This document shows positions 44,033 to 54,585 of a stretch of 64,000 nt of DNA, piece after piece; positions within the stretch are counted from its first letter, which is position 1; every line of letters begins with the position of its first letter. Both the position numbers and the translations under genes were made by a program. The DNA lies in NCBI RefSeq assembly GCF_019711195.1, contig NZ_CP081299.1:7164501-7228500 (forward strand), given 5' to 3'. A model generated the notes under the pieces. The model was not told the origin of the DNA, did no database searches, and was given only the letters and a program-made list of their open reading frames with translations. Source of the DNA: Dyadobacter sp. NIV53 (GTDB lineage Bacteria > Bacteroidota > Bacteroidia > Cytophagales > Spirosomataceae).

Positions 44033-45604
44033 TTAAATTGTTTTATAAGAATCTGCACCACGGATGTTGGTATGAACGGGAATTGGGGAAGGTGATTCGG
44101 TCAGCTCTACAACCAGATCCATGTTGTTTTTAAGGATCGTTTTAACCACACCATAATTGTATTTACTTCCCATCAAGGCTCTTTTACAAGCTGATTCCAC
44201 TCTAGCAGGACCATATTCTGTAATGAGCCTCAGTATACCAAGGCAAGGGCCGTAGGCCTGGTGAATCGTTATTTTACTCTGCATTAGTTTATCAAAAAAC
44301 TCCCGTGTATAGACACCATTTTCAGAGGCCTTCCTGAGATAGTACTCTGGGTTCCATCCTTTTTGTTCAGCAATCCTTTTATGGTTCTCGGGCATGTGCT
44401 CCCATTCGGTAGTGTAGGCATGTTTTTTAAAACTTCTCTTATGAAGAGCAATCCGCTCCTGACGGTGGTAGATCTCTACACAATCGCTATCGTAAACAAT
44501 CTGTACTTCTTTACCTACATACGTGCTTGGAACGCTGTAAAAGTGCCAGTCTTCGCCTACCACGACATAGTAGTTTTTATGTACTTTGCCCCGTGTGTAA
44601 TGACGAAGCTCATAAGGCGTCTGAGGCAAGGGTTGTAATAAGGGCTTTTCCTCGGAGTTAAATAGCTGGTATCTGCTGTATGTTTTCTTTTGAAAGTTTT
44701 GCCGGTGATGTTCTTCAAGCTTTTGCAGGATGGCCTTATTAAGCTCGGCACGGCTATGGAAAGTTGTATTGCGGATCAGGGCGTAAATGCGGCGGTAAGT
44801 GATCAATACCTGATTCTCTACAGAAGGCTTGTCTTTGGGGAAACCTGGTCTGGTAGCCAACAGGCCTATGTGGTTATGGATAGACCACTGCTCGAGCATC
44901 TGTGGAAAGGTTGGCTCATAACGACAGGATTTGCTTACCCACTGTCTCATGTTATCTGAAATTGCATTTAAGGGTACTCCACCCAGATAATCAAGCATGT
45001 TGTTCAAGCCTTTGATTACCTGCGGCAGACTCGCATTGTCAAGGGCTTCTACATAAGCATAACCGCTGAATGGCAACACACCAATTAGTACGGGACATTC
45101 AAATAGCTCACCACTTTTCTTATCGACATAATGCAGTTTTGAACCCGCGAAGTCGATCTCCATCAGCTGGGCTGGATTATGGCTAAAATGCATACTGGGC
45201 TTCCTGCGGCCCATTTCTATATCAAGAAGTTCACAAAACCTGGAGTACTGAAAACCAGAAGGGTGCGCTTCGAGATATTCCTGCCAAAGAAGCTGGCGGG
45301 TGACACCAACCCTTTTTAATTCCAGTACAAAGTAATCGATCTGGTCTAAAAACTGGCTTTTACGCGTATCCCGGACCTGCTCCTTTTCTGGTTTATTCCC
45401 TTCAATAATGGAGTGCAGCTGATGATCACTAAGCGTTAAAAGGGTGTTATAATCACTTCCGGTTTCCAAAAACAATCTGGCATACTGATGCACAGTCTGC
45501 CTTGAAATACCGGTTTGCTTGACAATAGCGCGCTCGGAATAACCCCTTTTCAGGAATAAAAGTATCTGACGTAATTTTTGCATACTAAGTGATTTATTAG
45601 CCAT
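44033..45604 (-). CDS. istA: IS21 transposase IstA
   Basis: DDE transposase of 523 residues. The N-terminal HTH is GYSERAIVKQTGISRQTVHQ; the catalytic core has LMEIDFAGSKLHYVDKKSGE, LNAISDNMRQWVSKSC and FPKDKPSVENQVLITYRRIY; the C-terminal beta domain includes HKNYYVVVGEDWHFYSVPS. The frame is intact and the element appears complete. Confidence 0.95.
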   Translation of the reverse strand: MANKSLSMQKLRQILLFLKRGYSERAIVKQTGISRQTVHQYARLFLETGSDYNTLLTLSDHQLHSIIEGNKPEKEQVRDTRKSQFLDQIDYFVLELKRVGVTRQLLWQEYLEAHPSGFQYSRFCELLDIEMGRRKPSMHFSHNPAQLMEIDFAGSKLHYVDKKSGELFECPVLIGVLPFSGYAYVEALDNASLPQVIKGLNNMLDYLGGVPLNAISDNMRQWVSKSCRYEPTFPQMLEQWSIHNHIGLLATRPGFPKDKPSVENQVLITYRRIYALIRNTTFHSRAELNKAILQKLEEHHRQNFQKKTYSRYQLFNSEEKPLLQPLPQTPYELRHYTRGKVHKNYYVVVGEDWHFYSVPSTYVGKEVQIVYDSDCVEIYHRQERIALHKRSFKKHAYTTEWEHMPENHKRIAEQKGWNPEYYLRKASENGVYTREFFDKLMQSKITIHQAYGPCLGILRLITEYGPARVESACKRALMGSKYNYGVVKTILKNNMDLVVELTESPSPIPVHTNIRGADSYKTI

Positions 45605-45660
45605 TCTTCGGATAGTTTTTGATCGTAATCAAATGTATCCCAGAACGGTATAAAACCCTC

Positions 45661-45883
45661 AGTGGTAAAGTATGTAGCGGAAAATCCGGTAAAGTATCTG
45701 TCGGAATAACAGACTTTTAATGCCTTGATTTTACTTCCAATTGGTAAAGTTTACAGCGGAATAGCTGGTAAAACCCACCGCAGAATAACTGGTAAACTAT
45801 TCCGGAACACTGGTAAAGCATGTTCGGATTTCCTGGTAAAATATGAAATCGGAATCGTGGTAAACTATAGAGTGGAATATGCA
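45661..45883 (-). repeat. Iterated terminal repeats of the IS21 element
   Basis: About eight degenerate units with GGTAAA followed 8-10 bases later by CGGAAT (or close variants) occur with spacing near 25 bases between 45661 and the element end; three matching units in the opposite sense lie at 43163-43240. These are presumed transposase-binding sites. The number on this side is high. Confidence 0.75.
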
Positions 45884-46280
45884 GTCTGGAGGATTGACCG
45901 GCTTTGCAGGACAACTTATGAGCTAGTCAAGCTCATGGTGGAATGGAAAGAAATGGGCGTGGACTTCCGCAGTATTTCCGAAGGCATTGACACTTCTACC
46001 AAAATGGGGCGGCTCTGGGATATGCTTAGCTCGGTATTTGCAGAAAACGAAAGAGAGATCTTGATGGAGCGGACTTTGGCTGGAATGGAAGCTGCGCGGG
46101 CAAGGGGCATGGTAGGAGGGCAGGCCGAAAGGCTTAACCAAAAAATATACAAACAATCAGATATGTGAGCAGTTAAAGATTGGAAGCAAGACCACGCTTT
46201 ACAATTACTTAAGACACGAGGGAATTGAGATCGAAGGTTGGGTAACAAGAAAACAACTCAAAAATTTTATAGCTTTGTGA
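45884..46280 (+). pseudogene. Serine resolvase relic, 3' part
   Basis: Continues from 43162 as VWRIDRLCRTTYELVKLMVE, GVDFRSISEGIDTSTKMGRL and FAENEREILMERTLAGMEAA. After GGQAERLNQ a frameshift follows and the other frame gives EQLKIGSKTTLYNYLRHEGI, the C-terminal HTH, ending at 46280. A second, more decayed relative lies at 59215-59655. Confidence 0.82.
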
Positions 46281-46868
46281 AATAACCCAGTTTTAAATGA
46301 TAGATTTTGGCAAACTTCTTTATGTTCGCCAACCTTTCGACAAGCAGCATCATAATCAGATGGAAGCTTTAACAAATGTACCGGATGGGTTCAGAGAAAA
46401 ACTCACCTAAACATTCCGTTTTGGACATGCGTAACCTTTATTATTATGATCCTAATTCTACCAACGAATATTATCAGGAATGGCTTACTAGTCTACCGGA
46501 AATCATCCTGAATTAAAAAAATCGGTAGGTTACTCAGATAGTATAAAATCTTGTCCTCTTTGCCGAATATAGAATTGGAATGAGAGTCTTCCAGATCTGT
46601 TATTAATTCCCATAGCAATTAATAATTCCGTTAAATGTTCTCTATCGAATTTTCGGTCTTTGTAGAATGACTTACAAAGTATGTAGCCATACATCAACGC
46701 TAAAAGTTATATTTCGTTTTGCTGCCTTTTATCAGAAATATATAATACGACCAAAACCGACATTTCTGAATCTACGATTTTTTTGATAAGAATTAAGAGG
46801 GTTAAATAATTAAGTTATAACAAATAAACTAAGATTAATAATTATAGCAATTGCTGATTTATCTTTCA
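46281..46868. other. Gap of about 590 bases
   Basis: AT-rich DNA with short broken frames only (for example a 37-codon frame MIDFGKLLYVRQPFDKQHHN near 46297). It holds the intergenic end of the LytTR gene. No feature is supported. Confidence 0.35.
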
Positions 46869-47639
46869 CTATTCAGATTCAAACGATGGTTTACCTAGAA
46901 CCTTTAAAAGAAAAGTTGCTTTATTGGCTTTCGATACACTAATATCACTGCCATCGAGGAGTATAGCTGAACCACCATCGCCTCTTTTATAGCGTACTAC
47001 ACAGTCTAAGTTGATAATATGAGACCGGTTAACTCTGAAAAACAAAGGATTTTCACAAACATAATCGTAATGGCCTAGTGGTTTAGACGACACTACTTTT
47101 AGCCTGTCTTTTTGATATATCTCTGTATAAGCTCCATCTGCGGAGAACCTTATGACCTCGGATAACGTTATGTATGTCAATTCTTCAGTCGTAGCAATAG
47201 CTATCCTGCTTGGCCCGATGCTTCCGTTGCTTAACGTAGTCACCAAGTTAACTAACTCCTTAGTATAATTTATTTGGATTTTTTGTGAAAGCTTTTGTTG
47301 TAACCGACTAATAGTAATTTTTAAGTCATCTTCATCTACAGGTTTAAGTAGATAATCGAAAGCATTTGCTCTAATTGCCTTTATTGTAAATTCATTGTGC
47401 GCAGTAACGAATACTACCTGAAAGTTAATTTCAAATAGGTCTTGTAGAACTTCAAATCCATCCTTTAACCGCATTTCAATATCTAAGAATACAACATCCG
47501 GCAGATATTTTTGAATTACGGCAGCAGCCTGACGGGGGTTACTTACTTCGGCAATTACATGAACATCCGGGAACTTTGATAACTTAATTTTGAGCAGCGT
47601 AATTGCCATGACTTCGTCATCCACTATTATTGCTTTCAT
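46869..47639 (-). CDS. LytTR-family response regulator
   Basis: Two-domain regulator of about 256 residues from the ATG at 47639 (MKAIIVDDE). The receiver has the acidic pair VDDE, the phospho-Asp in PDVVFLDIEMRLKDG, the Thr in VVFVTAHNEF and the Lys in FDYLLKPVDEDDLK. The LytTR DNA-binding domain includes ELTYITLSEVIRFSADGAYT, PLFFRVNRSHIINLDCVVRY and KRGDGGSAILLDGSDISVSK. It is 33 bases downstream of the kinase gene and is its cognate partner. Confidence 0.94.
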   Translation of the reverse strand: MKAIIVDDEVMAITLLKIKLSKFPDVHVIAEVSNPRQAAAVIQKYLPDVVFLDIEMRLKDGFEVLQDLFEINFQVVFVTAHNEFTIKAIRANAFDYLLKPVDEDDLKITISRLQQKLSQKIQINYTKELVNLVTTLSNGSIGPSRIAIATTEELTYITLSEVIRFSADGAYTEIYQKDRLKVVSSKPLGHYDYVCENPLFFRVNRSHIINLDCVVRYKRGDGGSAILLDGSDISVSKANKATFLLKVLGKPSFESE

Positions 47640-47672
47640 CTTAAATTCACAGTTTATCAATATTAAAGAATG

Positions 47673-49111
47673 TTAAGTGCTTTCAACGAGTGGAAAAAGT
47701 ATTTCCACCCGAGTACCAGATTTGTGGAAAACAGATAAATCGTATATTTTAATAGATCCACCGAAAGATTTAATTCTTTCCTCTGTCAATTGCATTCCAA
47801 GAGATTGCCTCTCCCTTTTAAATTGATTAGAATTTTGGTTATACGAACGCTCAATTCCAATGCCATTGTCCTCAATTCTACATAGCATGGCAGCTTGATT
47901 CACTTTGAATTCAATCAATATTTGGGCATCGAAACTTAAATATCCCTTAAACCCATGTAGAATAGAATTTTCTACATAAGGTTGAATAACTAGCGGTGGG
48001 ATAAGATATTTTTCAAGAATATTATCGTCAATAACAATTTCATAGGTAAAACTACGCTTAAGTCTTATGGATTCGAGATGCAGATAGTTTTTTAGTGCCT
48101 CTGTTTCTTTTGATATGCGTATTACATCAAATTGTGAATTCTCAAGTAATTCCCGCACAACTTTTGAGAATTTTTGAAGGAGAAGCTGTGCTTCAGCAGG
48201 TTTACTAGCTGCAATGTATGCCTCAATGCTATTCATACAATTGAAAAGGAAATGGGGATTCATCTGATTCCTTAATGACTTCAAACGCAGTGCTGCTAAT
48301 TGAGACTCAAAAGAATTAGTTTTTACTCTATCAATCTCAGCTAAATGTTCCTCAATTTGAATGTTCTGGTTCTCCAATGTTCGAACGAGATTATTAAGCT
48401 TGATTTTTTCGACTTCAATGGTTTTACGCTGTAAAAAATCCATGCGGGTATACACTTCTAGCGAATAACCCGGAAACAATGCGAGTATGGAGCCCCCAAT
48501 ATTATCAATTTGATGAATAATAATAATGTCCCTGTAATCTTCAGATAACAAAGGAAACTTAAATATCATACAGGCAGTAAACAATAGCAATAAAATAATT
48601 GTACAAGTCAGGGCATACCAAAAACGTAATGCTATTCCTGAACAGGCGAAAATAATTACGAGAAGTAAGCCAGCCGGGTAATAAGTATGTCCACGGTCGG
48701 ATGGCTCAAGTTGCAAAACAAAATAGACTATACTAATCCCAGCAATAATTATTAAAATGCTAAATGGAATTTGATGGTTTTTAATTTCAATTTTTTTAAA
48801 TACGTTATTATTATTCCAATTAGTGCAATCAGGCCAACTGCAAAACGGACGAAGATTATATTATTAGATTTTTCTGGAGATGCAAAGATGTCTAGACCTG
48901 CAAAAGAGAGATATACAACAGTAGCAATGATAATACCCTTAACAGGCGTGAAAAATGTTAATTTATAATAATTTTCTAAATATTCTTCCTCTAATGCCGC
49001 TGGAAATCGAAGTTTTAAAGCAGCAATCCTCAGCCGACTATAGTCAGGACACGAATCATCAGTCATCTGCTGAAACTCAGTTTCTTCATTTGGGCGTTTC
49101 TTAGCTGACAT
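47673..49111 (-). pseudogene. LytS-type sensor histidine kinase, frameshifted (kinase 2)
   Basis: The N-terminal piece (48752-49111) reads LRFPAALEEEYLENYYKLTF and several membrane helices; the C-terminal piece (47673-48716) has HTYYPAGLLLVIIFACSG, the His-kinase box QMNPHFLFNCMNSIEAYIAA and the ATP-binding PPLVIQPYVENSILHGF and CRIEDNGIGIERSY. One extra base in the T7 run at 48791-48797 joins them in one frame (TYLKKIEIKNHQIPFSILII). It is a close paralogue of the next gene; as written it is broken, and truncated products are possible. Confidence 0.8.
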
Positions 49112-49196
49112 GATTACTAGAATAATGATTCTTGGTACTTTAACATTCCTTCTAATATTTTATTAAAAAGCGTCTCGGGCTTTGCCTTAAAACAAT

Positions 49197-50600
49197 TTAA
49201 TCGGAAGCCATGTATTTGATAGGAATAGTAATTATTACGCGAGTTCCCGTCCTACCATACAATGACAAATCTGTTACACTTACTTTTCCCGCAAGATATA
49301 TTAACCTTTCCTTAGTAAATGCCATTGCAAGTGACTGTTTATTTTTCATTCGCAACGATTTGTTTCGCAACGATTGCTCGATGCCAATTCCATTATCTTC
49401 AACGGTACAAATCAAATTTTCTGCATTTATCAGTAGATGGATTAAAATCCTTCCAAAGGATGTTTCCCTGAAATGAATCCCATGTAGGATTGCATTTTCA
49501 ACATATGGTTGAATAATAAGTGGTGGGATAATAAAATTTTCACGAAGTAGAGATTCATCTAATTTAATCTGAAATGTAAAGCCATGATTAGCTCGTATTT
49601 GCTCAAGTTGAAGATATAATTTCAAGGTTTCCAATTCATCCTTTAATGAAATACCATCTGAGTTAGAATACTCCAGAGAACTCCGTATTAATTTAGAAAA
49701 TTTTTGCAAAAATTCGCTTGCTTCTTGTGGCTTATGGCTAACAATATAGGCTTCAATGGTATTCATGCAATTAAACAAAAAATGCGGATTCATTTGACTA
49801 CGCAATGCTGTAAGTCTTAAAGATGCCATTTCAGCTTTAATAGACTGGTCTTTAATTAATTCCATACGCCTTTGTTGTTCTTGTATTTCTATGTTTTTAC
49901 TTTCTAACTGAAGCACAAGTTTATCCAGCCTATGTTTTTCTGCTTCAATAGTTTTTCGTTGTAAGAAGTCCATCCTAGAATAAACTTCCAATGAATAGCA
50001 AGCGAAAAGGCTTAAAAATGAGGCGCCAATTAAATTAAAATTATGAATCAGATGAACCGTACCAGATGAATTAGGAACTTCCAAAGGATTAATAAACGCC
50101 ATAATATTAAAAACTACAATAAGAGTCAGAGTGGCCAAAAGGGCATACCAAAATCTTAGCATAATTCCTGAACATGCGAAGATAATAACGAGGATTAATC
50201 CTGCTGGATAATATGTACGGCCAATTTCAGCAGGTGACAGGTTATAAATAATTATTATAATTCCTAATCCAGCAACAATAGCCATCAAACAAAACAATGT
50301 TTGATACATACCGGTTTTGATTTTTCTGTTGTAAATCGCCGCTGAAACAATTATTGCTGGTATAGCTACCAACATACGAATGTTCAGAGTTGTATCTGTG
50401 TGTATCGGAGCAGCAAAAATATCCAAAACAAAATAAGCTAAATATATTAGAGATGCGATAATAATCGACTTTAGAGGAGCGGTAATTGTCAAAAGAAAAT
50501 AATTTTTAAGATATTCTTCTTCAAGCTCCAACGGAAAACGCAGACGCCTTGCATCGCTATTAAAATGGCTATATTCTAAGATGTCCATGTCGTTATCCAT
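49197..50600 (-). CDS. LytS-type sensor histidine kinase (kinase 1)
   Basis: Membrane kinase of 467 residues. The N-terminus has about six helices (KSIIIASLIYLAYFVLDIFA, MYQTLFCLMAIVAGLGIIII, YPAGLILVIIFACSGIML), then a coiled coil, the His_kinase box SQMNPHFLFNCMNTIEAYIV and a GHKL ATPase (IIPPLIIQPYVENAILHGIH, ICTVEDNGIGIEQSL). It is upstream of its paralogue and of the LytTR regulator on the same strand, so all three may be one operon. The ligand is unknown. Confidence 0.93.
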   Translation of the reverse strand: MDNDMDILEYSHFNSDARRLRFPLELEEEYLKNYFLLTITAPLKSIIIASLIYLAYFVLDIFAAPIHTDTTLNIRMLVAIPAIIVSAAIYNRKIKTGMYQTLFCLMAIVAGLGIIIIIYNLSPAEIGRTYYPAGLILVIIFACSGIMLRFWYALLATLTLIVVFNIMAFINPLEVPNSSGTVHLIHNFNLIGASFLSLFACYSLEVYSRMDFLQRKTIEAEKHRLDKLVLQLESKNIEIQEQQRRMELIKDQSIKAEMASLRLTALRSQMNPHFLFNCMNTIEAYIVSHKPQEASEFLQKFSKLIRSSLEYSNSDGISLKDELETLKLYLQLEQIRANHGFTFQIKLDESLLRENFIIPPLIIQPYVENAILHGIHFRETSFGRILIHLLINAENLICTVEDNGIGIEQSLRNKSLRMKNKQSLAMAFTKERLIYLAGKVSVTDLSLYGRTGTRVIITIPIKYMASD

Positions 50601-50742
50601 AGTTATCTTAACTCTTAAATATTAGCTTTTAAACGTAACTTAATTTTAGCAAAACTTCGCATGAAAAACAACTCACGATAATTGTTTATGTTATATCTGT
50701 TATTTACGGCAATGGAATTGCAACAATAAAGAGGACAAAATG

Positions 50743-51573
50743 TTAAGCCGCAATTTTCTGCATATTTAAAAGTTCTTCAAATTCTTTTGGTGACATGTAC
50801 CCGAGGGCAGAATGAAGCCTCTTTCTATTATACCAGGTTTCAATATATTCAAATACAATTATTGCTGCCTGGTGTTTATTAATAAAAGTATTTTGGTAAA
50901 CACATTCTGCTTTTAAGGTCTTAAAAAAACTTTCAGCAACCGCATTATCCCAACAATTTCCTTTTCTGCTCATGCTTCTTATTACCAGTGGGCTTTTGTC
51001 CAGCAAACTTTTAAATTCGTTGCAGGCGTATTGAATTCCCCTATCCGAATGGAAAATTAATTCACAGGTTACGCTTCTATTTTTCAGAGCCATTTTCCAC
51101 GCAGGTATCACAGTATCAATAGCTTTCATTGTTGAACTAAGCGCCCATCCAATTACTCTCCTGTCAGCTAAATCCAGTACTATGGTGAGATATAGCCAAC
51201 CTTGCGTCGTTTTAATGTATGTGATGTCAGACACCCACGCAGTAGCTATTTTTTCTACTTTAAATTGCCTGTTAAGCTTATTTGCTACAACCGGATATGT
51301 ATGTTCAGAATCTGTTGTGACACGGAATTTTCTCTTGACAATACTTCTTATTTTTGCTTTCTTCATCAGTCTGGCGACCCTTGGACGGGACACTTTCACC
51401 CCCAGTTTGTACAATTCCTGAGTGACCCTGGGGCTTCCGTACGTTTGTTTACTATCCCCATGAATAACAATTATTTTATCGATAAGGGTCTGATTTTCAA
51501 TAGCTGTATCCGATAGTTTATTGCTCAGCCAAGTATAAAACCTGCTTCTGCTTACCTTAAAAACCATGCACAT
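50743..51573 (-). CDS. IS3 transposase OrfB (DDE integrase), copy 2
   Basis: Nearly identical to copy 1, with DDE residues in WVSDITYIKTTQGWLYLT, IFHSDRGIQYACNEF and NAVAESFFKTLKAE. Differences such as LSNKLSDTAIENQTL against the other copy's LSSELSNAAIENQAL show the two have diverged for some time. It is intact. Confidence 0.93.
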   Translation of the reverse strand: MCMVFKVSRSRFYTWLSNKLSDTAIENQTLIDKIIVIHGDSKQTYGSPRVTQELYKLGVKVSRPRVARLMKKAKIRSIVKRKFRVTTDSEHTYPVVANKLNRQFKVEKIATAWVSDITYIKTTQGWLYLTIVLDLADRRVIGWALSSTMKAIDTVIPAWKMALKNRSVTCELIFHSDRGIQYACNEFKSLLDKSPLVIRSMSRKGNCWDNAVAESFFKTLKAECVYQNTFINKHQAAIIVFEYIETWYNRKRLHSALGYMSPKEFEELLNMQKIAA

Positions 51574-51605
51574 TTTCTCAATGGGAAATATTTTCCGGTG
51601 ATCCT

Positions 51606-51920
51606 TTATGAACCCGAATATTTGCCATCGCTCCTGGAGAAAATGCCTACAGCCTTTTTTAAGATATCTCGTTCAAGTTGTGTGTCGCGGAGTTCTTTCC
51701 TTAGCCGGGCCAATTCCTGTTCCGTTTCACTTAAAATCACCTTTCCGTTGCCAGGAAAACTACCGTTTTGTTTCGCAGAAAACTCTCTACGCCAGCGGTA
51801 TAGCATAGCAGGTGGAACATCCAATTCTTTTGCCAGTGCAGCAAGGTCTGTGCGGCTATTGCTTAGTTCAACGCTCATCAGTTTGAACTCCTTGTCAAAT
51901 ACTCTTCTTTCTCCAGACAT
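51606..51920 (-). CDS. IS3 transposase OrfA (HTH), copy 2
   Basis: It differs from copy 1 at only a few residues (for example TDLAALAKELDV). The A6G slippage heptamer is present (T6 at 51655-51660 on the + strand). Confidence 0.93.
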   Translation of the reverse strand: MSGERRVFDKEFKLMSVELSNSRTDLAALAKELDVPPAMLYRWRREFSAKQNGSFPGNGKVILSETEQELARLRKELRDTQLERDILKKAVGIFSRSDGKYSGS

Positions 51921-51979
51921 AAGTGTTAAGTTATAAAAGTTTCACTTAACTCAATGTCCACTTAAAGGTAGCAAGTCCA

Positions 51980-52190
51980 GCAAAAGCATATTTTCAATGC
52001 AGTTCGTTAGTCCATTTCATCTCTTCATAAACTCAAACTGTTTATTCATATAATTTGGTAAATATGAGATTGGCATTCCATTTATCTTTGTTTAAGGCGC
52101 TTGGCAAGAAGTAATCTAAGATACGTTTTAATCACAAATATTCAAGCGTTTCCATAGAATAGATGTAATTCAATATTAAACAATTTTGAT
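51980..52190. promoter_or_regulatory. Region upstream of the collar-domain gene
   Basis: About 210 AT-rich bases between the IS3 end and the ATG at 52191. It is presumed to hold the promoter of the gene cluster; no motif is assigned. Confidence 0.25.
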
Positions 52191-54006
52191 ATGGCAGGTA
52201 CACGAATAAAAGAAGAGCGATTTAGCTTTATAGATCCACAAACAGGCAAAACTATTTTGGTGTATGAACCTGAAAGTAACGACGAAAATAAAACGGTCGA
52301 AGACGTGAGTAAACTTACATTTTATATTTCGCCTCTTTGTTTGTTTAATGTAGCAGGTAATTTACCAAAACCAATTTTCGTTGACAATGCTTTTCGCTAC
52401 ACATTTGAGCTAAAGTGTTATCCCCAACGAATAATCGACTATGCCGCAGAAATGACGACAAGACGATTGAAGGGTCAGATTGGTGGTGCCGTAATATCTT
52501 CCGGTAAAGTTTCCCCGTTGCCGATTCAATCCATTGAATTCAAATCCTCGTTATCAGGGGTTGAATTTGAACCATTGGTTAGCGACTCCAATGACTCCGC
52601 ACTGGGAGACCTTGAACTAGTAGTAGTAAAAGTATCGCAGCCGTACAAAGAGATATTTGAAAATATTGTGACCGATCCTGTTGGCCTTAAAGTTCAAGTT
52701 GGATTGAAGTATAATGTTTTGAACACACAAGATGCGACGTTAACCTGGTCTGTCGAAGATATACAATCTACCTTAGCATATAAAGACCTTCTCCAAGCAG
52801 GGGGAACTACGTTTCAGCAAAGCAAATCCAAAAAGTTGTTAGAGATGCAGCCACAATTGCAAATGCACGTATCGTAGCCTTTCCAGGAATGCAGGAGAAG
52901 CTAGAGTCAGCGCTGGCAAACGTTTTCAGTCGAATTTTTGATGATTTTGCCAACATTTTTAAGCAAGAAATTATTAAAAGCAGAGAAGAGGCTGCCGCAT
53001 TAGACCGCAAGATTATTGAAGGGACCGGTTTAAATTCAAATGAATTTAAACCGATAGTTTTATTTTTTGACATCGTCGACAAACTTAAAACTATTGATGA
53101 TTTTCAAAGTGCTAATGAATTCATAAGGAAAACTTATAATGAAGATACTACCGGAATGGATTTCTATTTTGAGTATGTTGGCGAAAGTTTTTCGGCTCAT
53201 TAGGTTTAAATTCAGATTCCAAGTCTATACGTGATGGCCTATTTAAGAATTCTGAGCAATATCATTTATTTAAAGAACGAGTAACTGAAATTAAAGGACA
53301 GACGGTCGAAGTTGTGCTGAGAGGTATTAAATTATTGGAAAAGGGCGACTTTGTTAATAATCTTAGAAAGACTGCTAGTTTTGTAGTTGTTGAAGTGAAT
53401 GTATCATCCATCAGTCTTGCTATTTCTACCAACTTAAGAGCTGGTACAATAGATGATCAGGAGATTCGTGAACTAAGCTTATTAAAACTCATCAAACAAA
53501 CGGTGCCCATTGGTACAATCTTTGCTTATGCCAGTGACGCTGTACCTGAAGGCTTCCTAGTCTGTGATGGATCACCGTTAAAAGCGAATGATTACCCGGA
53601 ATTGTATGAAGTTTTATCTACTATTCATGGTAATGGAATTGATTCAAATAGTGTACTTACTGGAAACTTTAATTTACCGGATTACCGTGGAATGTTTCTT
53701 AGAGGTTGGGACCCAATTGGCATCAATGATCCTGATTTTAACACGCGGCAATCACCAAGATCCGGAGCAAATGAAGGAAATCGCGTTGGATCTATCCAGA
53801 ACCATCATGTACAAGCCCATGATCATTTGCTTAATTTACCCCGGCATATAAACATTGGAGGTCGCTACAGTGGTGGTGACTGGTCACTTGCCTGGGAATC
53901 ACATGATCAGTTTCTTAACAATCCACCACAAAGAGTTGGAGAGAATGGAGGGAAGGAGACACGCCCAAAAAATGCTGCGGTAAATTTTATTATCAAAGTG
54001 CTTTGA
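52191..54006 (+). pseudogene. Large protein with C-terminal phage-tail-collar domain, two frameshifts
   Basis: Three overlapping frames join into one protein of about 605 residues if one G is added to the G5 run at 52800-52804 (AGGNYVSAKQIQKVVRDAAT) and one T to the T5 run at 53188-53192 (VGESFFGSLGLNSDSK). The N-terminal 220 residues are beta-rich and unknown (YISPLCLFNVAGNLPKPIFV); the middle is helical (MQEKLESALANVFSRIFDDF). The end is a tail-collar domain: PIGTIFAYASDAVPEGFLVC, DGSPLKANDYPELYEVL, NFNLPDYRGMFLRGWDP and the closing KNAAVNFIIKVL. There is no signal peptide. Collar domains occur in phage tails and surface adhesins. Confidence 0.7.
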
Positions 54007-54024
54007 ACTTATTATTTGATATAC

Positions 54025-54478
54025 TGGAGCTGACTTATAAGGAAGATGTTATTTTCATAATAAGAAAGAGTAAGTGAAACTTTTATAACTAAACACTTAT
54101 GTTTCTAGAAAGAAGAGTATTTGATAAAGAGTTCAAACAAGTGAGCGTTGAACTCGGCGATCAGAACGCCTCCAACATTTAGACAGATCTCAGTTTATTA
54201 TTGAAGCAATTGATTGTTTCATCAGCATTGTTGTAATGCATTCATATAGAGTTTTTTCAAGACTTTGAAAGCAGAATGTGTTTATCAAAACAGGTTCATC
54301 GATATGCAGCTGCCGGCAGTAATTATCTTTGAATAAATCGAAATGTGGCGGCCGTCACTGCGGTACAATAGAAAAAGAATCCATTCTGCATTAATCTGTC
54401 TATCAAAGAATTTTAAGAACTTCTAAACAAAAAGAAAACTGCAGCTCCTCTATTGTCCGCATAATTGTTGCAATTCCA
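54025..54478 (+). mobile_element. Decayed IS3 relic, copy 3
   Basis: It runs in the opposite direction to copies 1 and 2. It starts with TGGAGCTGAC at 54025, keeps the start of orfA (FLERRVFDKEFKQVSVELG, from ATG at about 54099), then jumps to the end of orfB (FFKTLKAECVYQN) with later stops, and ends in the terminal repeat TTGCAATTCCA at 54478. A large internal deletion and many substitutions make it inactive. Confidence 0.78.
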
Positions 54479-54585
54479 CTTATCAGAGCTAGGATTTCTA
54501 CTCAAAAATTGTCGCATAATCTTCTTTTCATTTATTACATTTCTTTAAATCTTTCTATATCTAAATACTTATAAATGAGATTTTT

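Larger units (their letters stand above)
43163..45883 (-). mobile_element. IS21-family insertion sequence (2721 bp) with 6-bp target duplication
   Basis: Ends are TGCATATTCC on both sides as inverted repeats (TG...CA termini). The direct repeat GTCTGG flanks it (43157-43162 and 45884-45889). istA and istB lie on the - strand. Both ends have iterated subterminal motifs with GGTAAA and CGGAAT. Removing the element and one repeat restores VVWRIDRL in the resolvase gene. Confidence 0.95.
50713..51979 (-). mobile_element. IS3-family insertion sequence, copy 2 (1267 bp)
   Basis: Same element as copy 1. Inverted-repeat ends start TGGAATTGCAA at 50713 and TGGACTTGC on the other strand at 51979. A 4-bp target duplication GCAA is seen on both flanks. 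It interrupts the region between kinase 1 and the collar-domain gene and shows no obvious disrupted gene. Confidence 0.9.

Noticed and set aside
45661..45883. Regularly spaced repeats as a CRISPR array
   Set aside because: Units are short, degenerate, spaced about 25 bases, and lie at an IS21 end with counterparts at the other end.
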